Part shown: positions 16,506 through 25,315 of the stretch, piece after piece
Position numbering within the stretch: position 1 is the stretch's first letter
How the letters are laid out: each line of letters opens with the position of its first letter
Origin: Pedobacter zeaxanthinifaciens
Lineage (GTDB): Bacteria > Bacteroidota > Bacteroidia > Sphingobacteriales > Sphingobacteriaceae
Length of the DNA stretch: 64,000 bases
Assembly (NCBI RefSeq): GCF_003313335.1
Contig: NZ_QMHP01000001.1
Span: 434,001-498,000 of the forward strand
Direction of reading: 5' to 3'
Made by a program: the position numbers and the translations under genes
Notes under the pieces: generated by a model
What the model was told of the DNA's origin: nothing
Databases searched by the model: none
Seen by the model: only the letters and a program-made list of their open reading frames with translations

Positions 16506-18431
16506 TTAAACGGTTACTTCTTTATTAATTAATGCACTAAACTCTGCTAAAGTCATACTTCCTAAATCGCCCTCACCATGTTTCCTAACTGAAACCCTTC
16601 CTTCTTCCATCTCTTTTTCGCCGATGATGAGCATATAAGGCAGTTTTTTAACTTCAGCGTCTCTAATTTTCCTTCCGATTTTCTCATCACGAAAGTCAAT
16701 TAGACCGCGAATATCGGAATTATTTAATTCTTCTGAAACTTTTTTTGCATATTCTTCATACTTTTCTGAAATAGGAAGAATGATGTACTGCTCAGGAGAA
16801 AGCCATAATGGGAAGTTTCCAGCGCAGTGTTCAATTAGTACTGCCACGAAACGTTCCATTGAACCAAACGGCGCTCTGTGGATCATTACCGGGCGGTGCT
16901 TTTGATTATCGCTACCAGTGTATTCCAGTTCAAAACGCTCTGGCAAGTTATAATCTACCTGAATGGTACCTAACTGCCATTTTCTACCTAGTGCGTCACG
17001 CACCATAAAATCTAGCTTAGGACCGTAAAAAGCAGCTTCGCCATATTCAATTACTGTCGGCAAGCCTTTCTCTTCAGCAGCTTCAATGATGGCAGTTTCC
17101 GCCAACATCCAGTTTTCATCAGAGCCAATGTACTTCGCTTTATTTTCAGGATCACGTAAAGATACCTGCGCAACATATTTCTCGAAGCCTAACGACTTGA
17201 AAACATACAGCACTAAATCAATCACCTTTTTAAATTCGTCCTTTACCTGATCTGGGCGACAGAACAAGTGCGCATCATCTTGAGTAAAGCCACGTACACG
17301 GGTTAAGCCATGCAACTCACCACTTTGCTCGTAACGGTATACTGTACCAAATTCAGCAAATCGAACTGGCAAATCTTTATATGAACGAGGTTTAAATTTA
17401 TACAACTCACAGTGGTGCGGACAGTTCATCGGTTTTAAGAAAAACTCCTCTCCTTCTTGTGGTGTTTTTATCGGCTGAAATGCATCTTTACCATACTTTT
17501 CATAGTGGCCAGAAGTGATGTATAAATTTTTGTGACCAATATGTGGTGTAATTACTTGCTCGTAACCTGCTTTTTGTTGTGCTTTAGTTAAAAACTGAAC
17601 TAAACGCTCACGTAATGCAGTACCTTTTGGCAACCACATTGGCAAGCCCATTCCTACTTTTTCTGAGAAAGTGAAAAGTTCCAATTCTTTACCCAATTTG
17701 CGGTGATCGCGTTTTTTAGCCTCTTCAATCATGTGAAGATACTCGGTAAGCTCGCTTGCTTTAGGGAAAGTTACTCCGTAAATACGAGTTAATTGCTTTT
17801 TAGTTTCATCGCCTCTCCAATAAGCACCAGCAACATTCATCAATTTTATTGCTTTGATGAAACCTGTATTTGGAATATGTGGTCCACGGCACAAATCAGT
17901 AAAATCACCTTGTGTGTAAAAAGTAATTTTTCCGTCTTCCAAGCCATCAATTAAATCCAACTTGTATTCGTCGCCTTTTTCGGTGAAGTATTTTACCGCA
18001 TCAGCTTTGCTTACGCTTTTGCGCTCGAAAACCTCTTTCTGCTTGGCCAACTCCAACATTTTGTCTTCAATTTTTTTGAAGTCGTCGGAAGAGAACTCTT
18101 TATCACCAAAGTCTACATCATAGTAAAAACCAGTTTCAATAGCCGGGCCGATACCGAATTTAGTTCCCGGATAAAGCGCTTCTAAGGCTTCGGCCATTAA
18201 GTGAGCGGAAGAGTGCCAAAAAGTAGCTTTGCCTTCAGTATCATTCCATGTTAGTAGTTTAACAGAAGAATCTGCTTCGATTGGACGAGAACTGTCCCAA
18301 ACTTCGCCGTTTACTTCGGCAGCTAATACGTTTCTTGCTAAGCCTTCTGAAATAGATAAGGCAATTTGATGAGCGCTAACGCCCTTTTCGTACTGACGAA
18401 CAGAGCCGTCAGGTAGTGTAATGTTAATCAT
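16506..18431 (-). CDS. thrS: Threonine-tRNA ligase
   Basis: This 641-residue class II synthetase contains an N-terminal TGS domain (about residues 1-60), the second additional/editing domain ([11 protein letters not shown] near residue 75), the catalytic core with [11 protein letters not shown] (Cys and His zinc ligands) and FRPRSY-like motif 2 surroundings, and a C-terminal anticodon-binding domain from about residue 540. It charges tRNA-Thr and edits Ser-tRNA-Thr. It heads the thrS-infC-rpmI-rplT operon. A TATCTTTG -7 box lies about 70 bases upstream. No T-box or translational-operator mimic was recognised. Confidence 0.98.
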   Translation of the reverse strand: MINITLPDGSVRQYEKGVSAHQIALSISEGLARNVLAAEVNGEVWDSSRPIEADSSVKLLTWNDTEGKATFWHSSAHLMAEALEALYPGTKFGIGPAIETGFYYDVDFGDKEFSSDDFKKIEDKMLELAKQKEVFERKSVSKADAVKYFTEKGDEYKLDLIDGLEDGKITFYTQGDFTDLCRGPHIPNTGFIKAIKLMNVAGAYWRGDETKKQLTRIYGVTFPKASELTEYLHMIEEAKKRDHRKLGKELELFTFSEKVGMGLPMWLPKGTALRERLVQFLTKAQQKAGYEQVITPHIGHKNLYITSGHYEKYGKDAFQPIKTPQEGEEFFLKPMNCPHHCELYKFKPRSYKDLPVRFAEFGTVYRYEQSGELHGLTRVRGFTQDDAHLFCRPDQVKDEFKKVIDLVLYVFKSLGFEKYVAQVSLRDPENKAKYIGSDENWMLAETAIIEAAEEKGLPTVIEYGEAAFYGPKLDFMVRDALGRKWQLGTIQVDYNLPERFELEYTGSDNQKHRPVMIHRAPFGSMERFVAVLIEHCAGNFPLWLSPEQYIILPISEKYEEYAKKVSEELNNSDIRGLIDFRDEKIGRKIRDAEVKKLPYMLIIGEKEMEEGRVSVRKHGEGDLGSMTLAEFSALINKEVTV

Positions 18432-18501
18432 CTACAACTATGATTTAAATTTTAAAAATAGATTAAATAGCAAATCACCTACGTGTGTGATTTATTTTGT
18501 G

Positions 18502-18509
18502 CAAAGATA
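18502..18509 (-). promoter_or_regulatory. thrS operon -7 promoter box
   Basis: TATCTTTG on the minus strand matches TAnnTTTG and lies 70 bases before the thrS ATG. No matching -33 TTTG was found. Two direct copies of AGACTCGTTAAC occur further upstream (about 18592 and 18626); their role is unknown. Confidence 0.45.
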
Positions 18510-18671
18510 AGAGTTTTTAGCGAGATTTTTAACTGCTGTTTCAGAAGCTAGTAGCACATAAACAGCTGCAATTTTGACAATAAATTGAGTGAGACTCGTT
18601 AACGAAGGCGCTTGAAAAGTGAAATAGACTCGTTAACAGGGATACTAACGAGAGACATCAAAAACATTATC

Positions 18672-19607
18672 TTACCTTACAACATTGACTGTATCGTACA
18701 GATTAAAGTACTTGTCCTTAATTTCATCGCTTGGCGAAAAAATAGACGGATGAAACATGCAAGCCAACGCCTCGATGCCCTTTACCAAGGTACCAACGCT
18801 AGGTTGCGTAAACATATCAAAATCAGCTATAAAAACTTGCTTATTTTTAACCGCAGTTAAATGTTGCCACGTAGGTTTACTGGTCAGCAAATGCAACTCC
18901 TCCAAAGTACGTTCTTTACTGAAACCGCAAGGTGCAATTACCAACACTTCAGGATCATACTTCACAATTTTTTGCCATTCGGTTACAATACTATCGCCTG
19001 CCGGATTAGACAACATATCCACGCCACCAGCTTGCGCAATTTGAAAAGGAATCCAATGGCCGCAATTGTAAATAGGCTCAATCCATTCCATCAGCATCAC
19101 TCGTTTTAAAGGCATATTGTTTTCCCTCAGGGTAGTTAATACACGATCGATAATTGCCTTTTGGGAAGCCAAATACAACAAGGCTTTAGTCTCTTCGCCT
19201 AAAACCCTTCCAATGGTGTAAGCTGCATCAAAAACATCGTTAAGGTTATTTGGTGATAAGGGTACAAGTTGAGGTTGTTTGCTAAGTTTAGCCACAGCCG
19301 CAGAGGTGCACTGCGTATCAATGTTACATACCTCACACAAGTCCTGCGTAAATATCACGTCTGTCTGCGTTTGTTCTAACAGTTCTTGCTCCACCCAATA
19401 CAAGCTTTTCCCTTCTCGTTTGTACGAAGAAAAAATACGATCTATCTCGGCGCTGCTATAATCTTTACCTTCAAAAATACACCTTACAATTTTAGGTAGA
19501 TGATGGGCTACCGTTGGGCATTCGAACGTGATACCTTGAAGATATCCCTCTAAGCCCATTTCGTACATCATTTGCGTGGCCGCTGGTAAAAAGGAAACTG
19601 CTTTCAT
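18672..19607 (-). CDS. BtuF-like cobalamin-binding / ABC substrate-binding-fold protein without signal peptide
   Basis: This 311-residue protein has the helical-backbone metal-receptor/BtuF fold: an N-terminal half opening MKAVSFLPAATQMMYEMGL, the TDVIFTQDLCEVC strand region, a long linking helix near residues 135-160, and a C-terminal half with PEVLVIAPCGFS. BtuF proteins bind vitamin B12 for import. It lacks an export signal, unlike classical BtuF, so it may be cytosolic or the family may serve another role. It follows the riboswitch-led btuB and DUF6580 genes, supporting a cobalamin link, although a strong terminator at 19625-19656 separates it from them. Confidence 0.78.
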   Translation of the reverse strand: MKAVSFLPAATQMMYEMGLEGYLQGITFECPTVAHHLPKIVRCIFEGKDYSSAEIDRIFSSYKREGKSLYWVEQELLEQTQTDVIFTQDLCEVCNIDTQCTSAAVAKLSKQPQLVPLSPNNLNDVFDAAYTIGRVLGEETKALLYLASQKAIIDRVLTTLRENNMPLKRVMLMEWIEPIYNCGHWIPFQIAQAGGVDMLSNPAGDSIVTEWQKIVKYDPEVLVIAPCGFSKERTLEELHLLTSKPTWQHLTAVKNKQVFIADFDMFTQPSVGTLVKGIEALACMFHPSIFSPSDEIKDKYFNLYDTVNVVR

Positions 19608-19624
19608 GATTATTAATGTAAAAA

Positions 19625-19656
19625 AAATAGGCTTACAAGTAATTGCAAACCTATTT
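19625..19656 (-). terminator. Intrinsic terminator after the DUF6580 gene
   Basis: On the minus strand, AAATAGGTTTGCAA pairs with the downstream arm (14 bp including G-U pairs, four-base loop) and is followed by a run of eight T. It lies 20 bases beyond the DUF6580 stop and 18 bases before the BtuF-like start. Confidence 0.8.
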
Positions 19657-19676
19657 AAAAATCGTATTGCGTTAAA

Positions 19677-20282
19677 TTATGCGGCTAAAACTTCTTTACG
19701 TTGCAAAGCTGGATATTTGCTTTTTAGTAATTGGAAGCTGCCGAACATTACTGTGCCGTAAATTAGCGTACCAGATAAAAATCTAAGTTCAAATGGAATA
19801 GCTAACACTAAACAGTTCCAATAACCTAGTAAATCTTGTGTAAATAACGGGTTGTTGTACGGATTGCCGTACCAAGTGCCAATGTTAGATACCAGCCAAT
19901 GCACTACAGTAACTACAATTGATGCTAATGCACCATTAGCTAAAGTAATATTTCTTAATATGTACTTACCTACCACTACCATTAAAATAATAGCTGCGTA
20001 AGTCCAATACCAACCGCTGTACAAAAAGCCATCGCTATAACTTTTGTAAATGGTGTTGGCAAACAAAATATCAGTAATTAACAAACTTAAAACCGGAAAA
20101 GAATATGCTTTTAAATTGCTGGAAAAATAAGCTCCCCCAAAAAGCGCAACCGCACCAACAGAAGAAAAATTAGCGAAGCTGAGTGCTTCAGTATTAAAAA
20201 CGATCAATACACGCATCAACATAATGGCTAAAATAACTACCATTAAAACAAGTGAACGCGGATTAAATTTGATATGTGACAT
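19677..20282 (-). CDS. DUF6580-type integral membrane protein, candidate vitamin transporter
   Basis: The start is placed at the ATG at 20282 (MSHIKFNPRSLVLMVV), giving 201 residues; the upstream extension is not conserved-looking. There are about five to six hydrophobic segments (for example near residues 8-28, 36-50, 100-125 and 165-190), and conserved-looking loops FSSVGAVALFGGAYF and FWNxG-type aromatic segments. This pattern resembles DUF6580 and small S-component-like transport proteins. Lying between a riboswitch-controlled BtuB-like receptor and a BtuF-like protein, it may move cobalamin or a precursor across the inner membrane; that is inference from context. Confidence 0.65.
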   Translation of the reverse strand: MSHIKFNPRSLVLMVVILAIMLMRVLIVFNTEALSFANFSSVGAVALFGGAYFSSNLKAYSFPVLSLLITDILFANTIYKSYSDGFLYSGWYWTYAAIILMVVVGKYILRNITLANGALASIVVTVVHWLVSNIGTWYGNPYNNPLFTQDLLGYWNCLVLAIPFELRFLSGTLIYGTVMFGSFQLLKSKYPALQRKEVLAA

Positions 20283-20332
20283 AGTTGATTTTTTTGTAAA
20301 GATAAGAAACACTTTAAAAATATCTAAATTAA

Positions 20333-20379
20333 ACAACCACATGGGTAAACCCAATGGAAAAAGCAGCCCATGCGGTTGT
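20333..20379 (-). terminator. Thirteen-base imperfect hairpin between btuB and DUF6580 genes
   Basis: ACAACCACATGGG (20333-20345) pairs with CCCATGCGGTTGT (20367-20379) with one mismatch. On the minus strand it begins eight bases after the btuB stop and is followed by TTTAATTTAG. It could be a partial terminator, lowering expression of the downstream gene, or a processing hairpin. Confidence 0.5.
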
Positions 20380-20386
20380 GATTGTA

Positions 20387-22255
20387 CTAGTGGATATTAA
20401 ACCTTACTCCAGCGTTACCGTTGAAACCTAAACTGTTGTATCCATAAACCTCGTTGTATTTTTCGTCCAAAATATTCTGCACGTCTACAAACAACTTCAC
20501 TTTTGATTTTACCAAGCTGTACTCAGCATAAGCATTTAATAACTTGTAAGAAGGCAAATTAACTACAGCAGCCGGAAAACTGTCGAAATCTCCATCGGTG
20601 CGGCTACCAACATAACGATAATTTACACTCAGAAATAAATCCTTAGTTGCTTGTAAGCCTGCGGTTGCACCGTAAGTGTGTTTTGGTCGGCGGAAAAGAT
20701 AATCAGCCACGCCATTGTCTACGAAATTAAACTCATTACCTTCTGTATAGCTATAAAATCCGTTCAAGCTGAATATTCCCAACTTAAAGGCAGGCTCAAT
20801 TTCAAAACCTTTAGTTTTTTGGCTAACCTGGTTTTCATAGCCTTGCGGATAATTGTAAATGATGGCATCGGTTAAATCGCGTTTATACGCTGCTCCGCGT
20901 AACTTGTATTTTCCATCTGCAAAGTTAAACTCCACTCCCGCTTCGTAGTTTTTAGATTTCTCCGGTTTTAAATTTAAGTTAGCTCCAAATGCCCCAAATA
21001 GCATATTTAACGTAGGAATTTTAAATCCAGTGGAGATATTTCCAAATAACTTTACTTCTTTCACTACGTTGATGCTTGGCGTAATGGTGTAAGTCCAGTT
21101 TTCGCCGTATTGCTCGTGTTTGTTGTAACGACCGCCAACTTCTAAATTGAAAATACTCAAATCGTGTAAAAACAACGAACCATAACCGGCTAAAATATTC
21201 GTGTTAGGTTGTCCCGCTAAATTTGGCAACTTCATATCTCTATGATCAACACCTAACAGAAGATCCAATTTTTTGCCTAAAGTTTGATTGTAATACACAT
21301 CCAAGAAATTAACTTCTCCTTTCAACAACGATGGATAGGCATTGTGCACATCATTAGATGATTTTTGATGACTATAATTTAACGTTACTTTACCTGAACC
21401 CATTTGGTAAACGGCATTGGTACCAAGCGCCAAATTCTTAAGGATAGAAAAGTTCGCCGCATCTGCAAATGGTCCATTATCGAAATTATAGGTGCCGGTA
21501 TTATACCTTACAAATGGATTAATAGAAAAGTTATTGCTCAGTTTCAAGCCGAACTTAGCATTTACACCATCTGTTTTTAGGCCATCTTTATCAAATGGCG
21601 AAGTGTTTCCTACAGGATTTGCTGCCTCAGAAATACCATCGCTTTTTACATGCGTATAGCTGATATTGTAATCGAAATTACTCACATTACCTTGCAAACC
21701 GATAGTACCTTTGTACGTATTGTAACTCCCAGCGCTAGCTACACCGTAAACGTTCAATGGTTGCTTAGCACCTTTTTTAGTGATGATGTTAATTACACCA
21801 CCAATAGCATCAGAACCATAAATGGTTGATTGGCCACCTCTTAAAATTTCAATGCGTTCAACTTGATCAATAGGCAATAAACGCAAATCAAAAGCACCGC
21901 CGTTGCCAGAAGGATCATTCTGTACAATGCCATCGATAAGCACTATAGCATAAGCGCTTCCCGCTCCTCTAACGAAAAGCGATTTGTTAGCGGCATAATT
22001 ACTGGTAGCGCCGGTTACAATAACACCAGCCTGCTCAGCCAATAGCTGCGGTAAAGTTTTACCATAACTTTTGTCTAAAACCTCTGGGCCAATAATGGTT
22101 GCTACCTTACCAGTTTGCGATTGTTTTTGATTGTTTTTTGTGGTAGTAATTACTACGTCTTTTAGCGTTGTTACGCTGTCTGCAGGTTTTGTTTGTGCCA
22201 AAACCACTGATTGTACAAGCCCTAGGCCTGCAAGCAATGCAATTTTTTTCTTCAT
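20387..22255 (-). CDS. btuB: BtuB-like TonB-dependent outer-membrane receptor
   Basis: The start is the ATG at 22255, which opens a signal peptide (MKKKIALLAGLGLVQSVVLA); upstream in-frame codons overlap the leader RNA. The protein has 622 residues: a TonB box-like region (LKDVVITTTKN), a plug domain with VRGAGSAYAIVLIDGIVQND and VERIEILRGGQSTIYGSDAIGG, then a 22-strand-type barrel ending in NAGVRFNIH with a terminal aromatic-containing strand. BtuB-type receptors take up vitamin B12 using TonB energy. Control by a cobalamin riboswitch directly upstream makes the cobalamin assignment much firmer than sequence alone. Confidence 0.9.
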   Translation of the reverse strand: MKKKIALLAGLGLVQSVVLAQTKPADSVTTLKDVVITTTKNNQKQSQTGKVATIIGPEVLDKSYGKTLPQLLAEQAGVIVTGATSNYAANKSLFVRGAGSAYAIVLIDGIVQNDPSGNGGAFDLRLLPIDQVERIEILRGGQSTIYGSDAIGGVINIITKKGAKQPLNVYGVASAGSYNTYKGTIGLQGNVSNFDYNISYTHVKSDGISEAANPVGNTSPFDKDGLKTDGVNAKFGLKLSNNFSINPFVRYNTGTYNFDNGPFADAANFSILKNLALGTNAVYQMGSGKVTLNYSHQKSSNDVHNAYPSLLKGEVNFLDVYYNQTLGKKLDLLLGVDHRDMKLPNLAGQPNTNILAGYGSLFLHDLSIFNLEVGGRYNKHEQYGENWTYTITPSINVVKEVKLFGNISTGFKIPTLNMLFGAFGANLNLKPEKSKNYEAGVEFNFADGKYKLRGAAYKRDLTDAIIYNYPQGYENQVSQKTKGFEIEPAFKLGIFSLNGFYSYTEGNEFNFVDNGVADYLFRRPKHTYGATAGLQATKDLFLSVNYRYVGSRTDGDFDSFPAAVVNLPSYKLLNAYAEYSLVKSKVKLFVDVQNILDEKYNEVYGYNSLGFNGNAGVRFNIH

Positions 22256-22365
22256 GCTGTGTTTGTGACTTTTGATCACAGCCAACAGTTTTACCAGGAA
22301 ATGGTACGTATAATAGTAGTACAACATTCCAAGCTTCAATCCCCGAAAGCTATGAATTATAGTGC

Positions 22366-22520
22366 TAAAGGCAGGTCTTCTGACTTACTCCCCGTTTACC
22401 GCCTTCCCTTCCATTACAAATTGGAAAGTGGCTTAGAATGGCAAACAGTTGTAGAGCTTACAGCTGCGGGACAGTTACGGATTTACACCGTATTCCCTTT
22501 TAATTCCGAAGCGTTACCAA
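22366..22520 (-). ncRNA. Cobalamin (B12) riboswitch
   Basis: Read on the minus strand, the region holds the conserved cobalamin aptamer elements in order: AGGGAATACGGTGTAAATCC, ACTGTCCCGCAGCTGTAAG, GCCACT, AGGGAAGGCGG, then the B12-box-like AGTCAGAAGACCTGCC. This is diagnostic for the AdoCbl-type riboswitch class. It lies about 110 bases upstream of the btuB ATG and should reduce expression when cobalamin is abundant. The exact ends of the P1 stem are estimated. Confidence 0.95.
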
Positions 22521-22538
22521 CGGAAACCAAAAGCGGTG

Positions 22539-22546
22539 CAAATATA
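22539..22546 (-). promoter_or_regulatory. -7 promoter box for the riboswitch/btuB transcript
   Basis: TATATTTG on the minus strand matches TAnnTTTG and lies about 20 bases before the riboswitch aptamer. No -33 TTTG is present at the expected spacing. Confidence 0.5.
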
Positions 22547-22583
22547 GGTTTTTGGTTGTTTAGTTGTTTGGTTTTTTTGTTTT

Positions 22584-22700
22584 TAGTTCATTGGTTCATT
22601 GGTTCATTGGTTCATTGAGCATTGGTTCATTAGTTCATTAGTTCATTGGTCATTGGTTCATTGGTTCATTGGTCATTGGTTCACTGGTTATTGGAATTTG
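22584..22700 (+). repeat. TTCATTGG tandem repeat array
   Basis: An 8-base unit (TTCATTGG, with variants TTCATTAG and gaps giving TCATTGG) is repeated about a dozen times between the riboswitch region and the serine hydrolase gene. Apparent codons in the array are a by-product. Oppositely oriented copies occur at 25246-25279. Confidence 0.85.
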
Positions 22701-22738
22701 ATTATTGGATATTAATTCTCGGTACCTATCTTTATCAC

Positions 22739-23986
22739 ATGCGAAAAGTTATTACTTGTTTTTTATTATCGATCAGTACAATTGCTATGGCTCAACAAAC
22801 GGACACCGTTTTCATTAAAAAATTATTGGAAAGTAAACCAGAATTGTTTTCGGGCATCCTTAACCATCCCAATAAAAATGAAGTACAGGTAATGTACACG
22901 CAGGTTAACAGAGATAAAAACAACAAGCCTAGCTTTAAAACTTACACCTATCGCACTGATCCTAAGCATTACTTCTACCCTGCGAGTACCGTAAAATTAG
23001 CTGCGGTTATTTTTGCTTTGGAGAAAATCAATGAGCTGAAAGTGCCAGGCCTAACTGCGTATAGTACTATGATTACCGATAGTGCTTTTAACGGACAAAC
23101 CACGGTAAACGAAGATAAAAGTGCTGCCAATGGCAAACCAACTATTGCACATTACATAAAAAAGGTGCTACTTACCAGTGATAATGACGCCTACAATCGA
23201 TTATTTGAATTTATTGGCAGGGCCGAAATTAATGCGAAACTTAAAAAGTATGGCCTAGTGAACAGCAGGATTTTAAATCGGTTGGCTATTGGCGATGGCG
23301 GCGAACGAGAGAAAAACACCAACCCAATTCGCTTTTATGATGGGGAGAAATTAATTTATAGTCAGCCAGCGCAATACGATCCTAAGGATTATCCGCTAGC
23401 ACTTACCAATTTGATTGTTGGCATTGGCTATATCGATGGTAACGAACAATTAGTAAACAAACCTTATAGTTTTGAAAACAAAAATGTCTTCACTATAGCA
23501 GATCAACAATCGTTGATGAAGCGCTTAATGATGCCGGAAGCTTACCCTACAAAACAACGTTTTAACCTCAAACCGGAAGATTACCAACTCATCTACACCT
23601 TTATGAGCAAGCTGCCAACTGAAAGTGATTTTCCTAAATATGATGCTAAAGAATTTTGGCCAACCTACGCTAAAATGTTGTTTTACGGTAGAGATAAAAA
23701 TGCAGCCTTAGATTCAAATATCAGGATATTCAACAAGTATGGCGATAGTTACGGGTTCATCATCGACAATTCATATTTCGTCGATTTCAAGAATAAGATT
23801 GAATTCTTTTTAACCGCAGTGGTGCAAAGTAACGAAGATGGCATTTACAACGACAGTAAATACGAGTACGAAACCGTGTGCTATCCATTCATGAAAAACC
23901 TAGGCCGTGCCATTTACGATTATGAGCTTAGCCGAAAAAAAGATCATCAGCCTAATTTGGAGCTTTACCGAATGGATTATCAATAA
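22739..23986 (+). CDS. Class A beta-lactamase-like serine hydrolase, secreted
   Basis: The ATG at 22739 opens a signal peptide (MRKVITCFLLSISTIAMA); the longer frame upstream only reads through the tandem repeat. The protein has 415 residues. The nucleophile motif is STVK at 83-86 and SDN is at 147-149, as in penicillin-recognising serine hydrolases; the third KTG-type motif is not clear, with NKYGDSYGF as a candidate. Family members hydrolyse beta-lactams or peptidoglycan/ester substrates. At 415 residues it is longer than ordinary class A enzymes (about 290), so a non-lactamase hydrolase is quite possible. Confidence 0.8.
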   Translation: MRKVITCFLLSISTIAMAQQTDTVFIKKLLESKPELFSGILNHPNKNEVQVMYTQVNRDKNNKPSFKTYTYRTDPKHYFYPASTVKLAAVIFALEKINELKVPGLTAYSTMITDSAFNGQTTVNEDKSAANGKPTIAHYIKKVLLTSDNDAYNRLFEFIGRAEINAKLKKYGLVNSRILNRLAIGDGGEREKNTNPIRFYDGEKLIYSQPAQYDPKDYPLALTNLIVGIGYIDGNEQLVNKPYSFENKNVFTIADQQSLMKRLMMPEAYPTKQRFNLKPEDYQLIYTFMSKLPTESDFPKYDAKEFWPTYAKMLFYGRDKNAALDSNIRIFNKYGDSYGFIIDNSYFVDFKNKIEFFLTAVVQSNEDGIYNDSKYEYETVCYPFMKNLGRAIYDYELSRKKDHQPNLELYRMDYQ

Positions 23987-24031
23987 AAAAACTTCTGATA
24001 CACTTAAAGCGCTAACACTTTTGAAGACTTA

Positions 24032-25033
24032 CTAGCTTTGAAGCACATTGGCCAAAATTTCGTAAGATTTCAACCTAGCCTGCTGGTCATAAATGTGTGA
24101 AGTAACCATCAATTCATCTATTTTGGTGTGTGAAACAAAAGAGTTCAACTGTGATTTCAGTTTTTCAGGACCAGCGATAAAAGCGAAATCCAACATTTGT
24201 TCCACGGCCGCTTCTTCTATATCAGACCAGTTCATACGCTCAACGGGTGGCTGCAATAATCGACGTTGATTAGTAACAATCCCCAAAAACAGTGTTTTTA
24301 ACGAGGTAGACAAACGCTCTGCTTCTTCATCCGTATCGGCAGCAACCACATTTACGCAAGAAAGCACGTAGGGCTCCTTCAACACTGCAGAAGGTCTGAA
24401 GTTGTTTCTGTAAATACTGATGGCTTCTAAAAAGTGTGTAGGTGCAAAATGACTTGCAAAAGCATAAGGTAAACCGTAGGATGCGGCCAAATGAGCACTT
24501 TCTGTGCTTGAGCCTAAAATCCAAATGGGCACATTGGTTCCTTCGCCGGGAATGGCCCGCACCTTACTATCATAGTTATCGTCGCCGAGATATTGTTGCA
24601 ACTTCAACACATCTTGAGGAAAATGCTGTGGTGAGTGAAATCGCTCTCCCCTAATTTCAAAAGCAGTGAGCTGATCTGTACCGGGCGCTCTCCCTAAACC
24701 TAAATCAATACGGTTGGGATACAACGTAGCCAAAGTACCAAATTGCTCTGCTACAATTAATGGCGTGTGATTAGGTAACATAATTCCGCCCGAACCTACC
24801 CTGATACTACTGGTGTGCCCAGCAATGTGGCCAATTAACACGGATGTTGCAGAACTAGCCACACTGATCATGTTATGGTGTTCAGCCAACCAATAGCGGT
24901 TGTAACCCAATCGTTCTGCATGTTGCGCTAATGCAACGCTGTTCTTGAAAGTATCTGCAATATCAAAACCTGCTCTAACCCCAGCTAAATCTAAAACGGA
25001 ATATGGAAGTTTACTTAATCTATTTTCACTCAT
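24032..25033 (-). CDS. LLM class flavin-dependent oxidoreductase
   Basis: The start is the ATG at 25033 ([17 protein letters not shown]), seven bases after a TATCTTTG promoter box; upstream codons run into repeat DNA. The 333-residue protein is a luciferase-like TIM barrel with the family segments [13 protein letters not shown], the [19 protein letters not shown] strand region and the [13 protein letters not shown] loop. It resembles the MsnO8/alkanal monooxygenase-like group, which use reduced FMN to oxidise small organic substrates. The substrate is unknown. It is convergent with the serine hydrolase gene, with no clear terminator between. Confidence 0.88.
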   Translation of the reverse strand: MSENRLSKLPYSVLDLAGVRAGFDIADTFKNSVALAQHAERLGYNRYWLAEHHNMISVASSATSVLIGHIAGHTSSIRVGSGGIMLPNHTPLIVAEQFGTLATLYPNRIDLGLGRAPGTDQLTAFEIRGERFHSPQHFPQDVLKLQQYLGDDNYDSKVRAIPGEGTNVPIWILGSSTESAHLAASYGLPYAFASHFAPTHFLEAISIYRNNFRPSAVLKEPYVLSCVNVVAADTDEEAERLSTSLKTLFLGIVTNQRRLLQPPVERMNWSDIEEAAVEQMLDFAFIAGPEKLKSQLNSFVSHTKIDELMVTSHIYDQQARLKSYEILANVLQS

Positions 25034-25040
25034 GATATCA

Positions 25041-25048
25041 CAAAGATA
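25041..25048 (-). promoter_or_regulatory. -7 promoter box of the LLM oxidoreductase gene
   Basis: TATCTTTG on the minus strand lies seven bases from the ATG at 25033, so the message would have a leader of only a few bases. Confidence 0.5.
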
Positions 25049-25140
25049 AACTGTATGGGTGTAGCTCGCCATTCCTGTAGCCAGAGATGACACTAATTTG
25101 AACGAGATGTTAGATTGAGATGATAAGCCGGACGATAACG

Positions 25141-25279
25141 AATAGATAATATCAATAATCAATAGCCAATAATCAATAGATAATAATCAATAGCTAATAA
25201 TCAATAATCAATAGCCAATAACCAATAATCAATTCGAAACTACCGAATGAACCAATGAACTAATGAACCAATGAACTAA
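25141..25279 (+). repeat. AATAATCAATAG and AATGAACC repeat tract
   Basis: About six variants of AATAATCAATAGCC (25141-25232) are followed by AATGAACC/AATGAACT units (25246-25279). The latter are the reverse complement of the TTCATTGG array at 22584-22700. The tract lies between the divergent LLM oxidoreductase and response regulator genes. Confidence 0.8.
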
Positions 25280-25302
25280 AAACCTCCGCCAAATATTTTT
25301 TT

Positions 25303-25310
25303 TACCTTTG
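25303..25310 (+). promoter_or_regulatory. -7 promoter box of the OmpR-type regulator
   Basis: TACCTTTG lies five bases before the ATG at 25316, predicting a leaderless or nearly leaderless mRNA. A -33 TTTG was not found. Confidence 0.5.
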
Positions 25311-25315
25311 AATCC

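Noticed and set aside
18432..18671. Possible T-box or tRNA-like leader upstream of thrS
   Set aside because: No T-box sequence, specifier loop or tRNA-like fold was found; T-boxes are not expected in this phylum.
22259..22618. 119-codon plus-strand frame upstream of the serine hydrolase
   Set aside because: It is the antisense reading of the cobalamin riboswitch plus repeat DNA; no protein motif is present.
22584..22700. Possible CRISPR or coding tandem repeat (SLVHW-type peptide repeat)
   Set aside because: The unit is 8 bases with no spacers and is not a multiple of three; it is intergenic, and the real gene starts at 22739.
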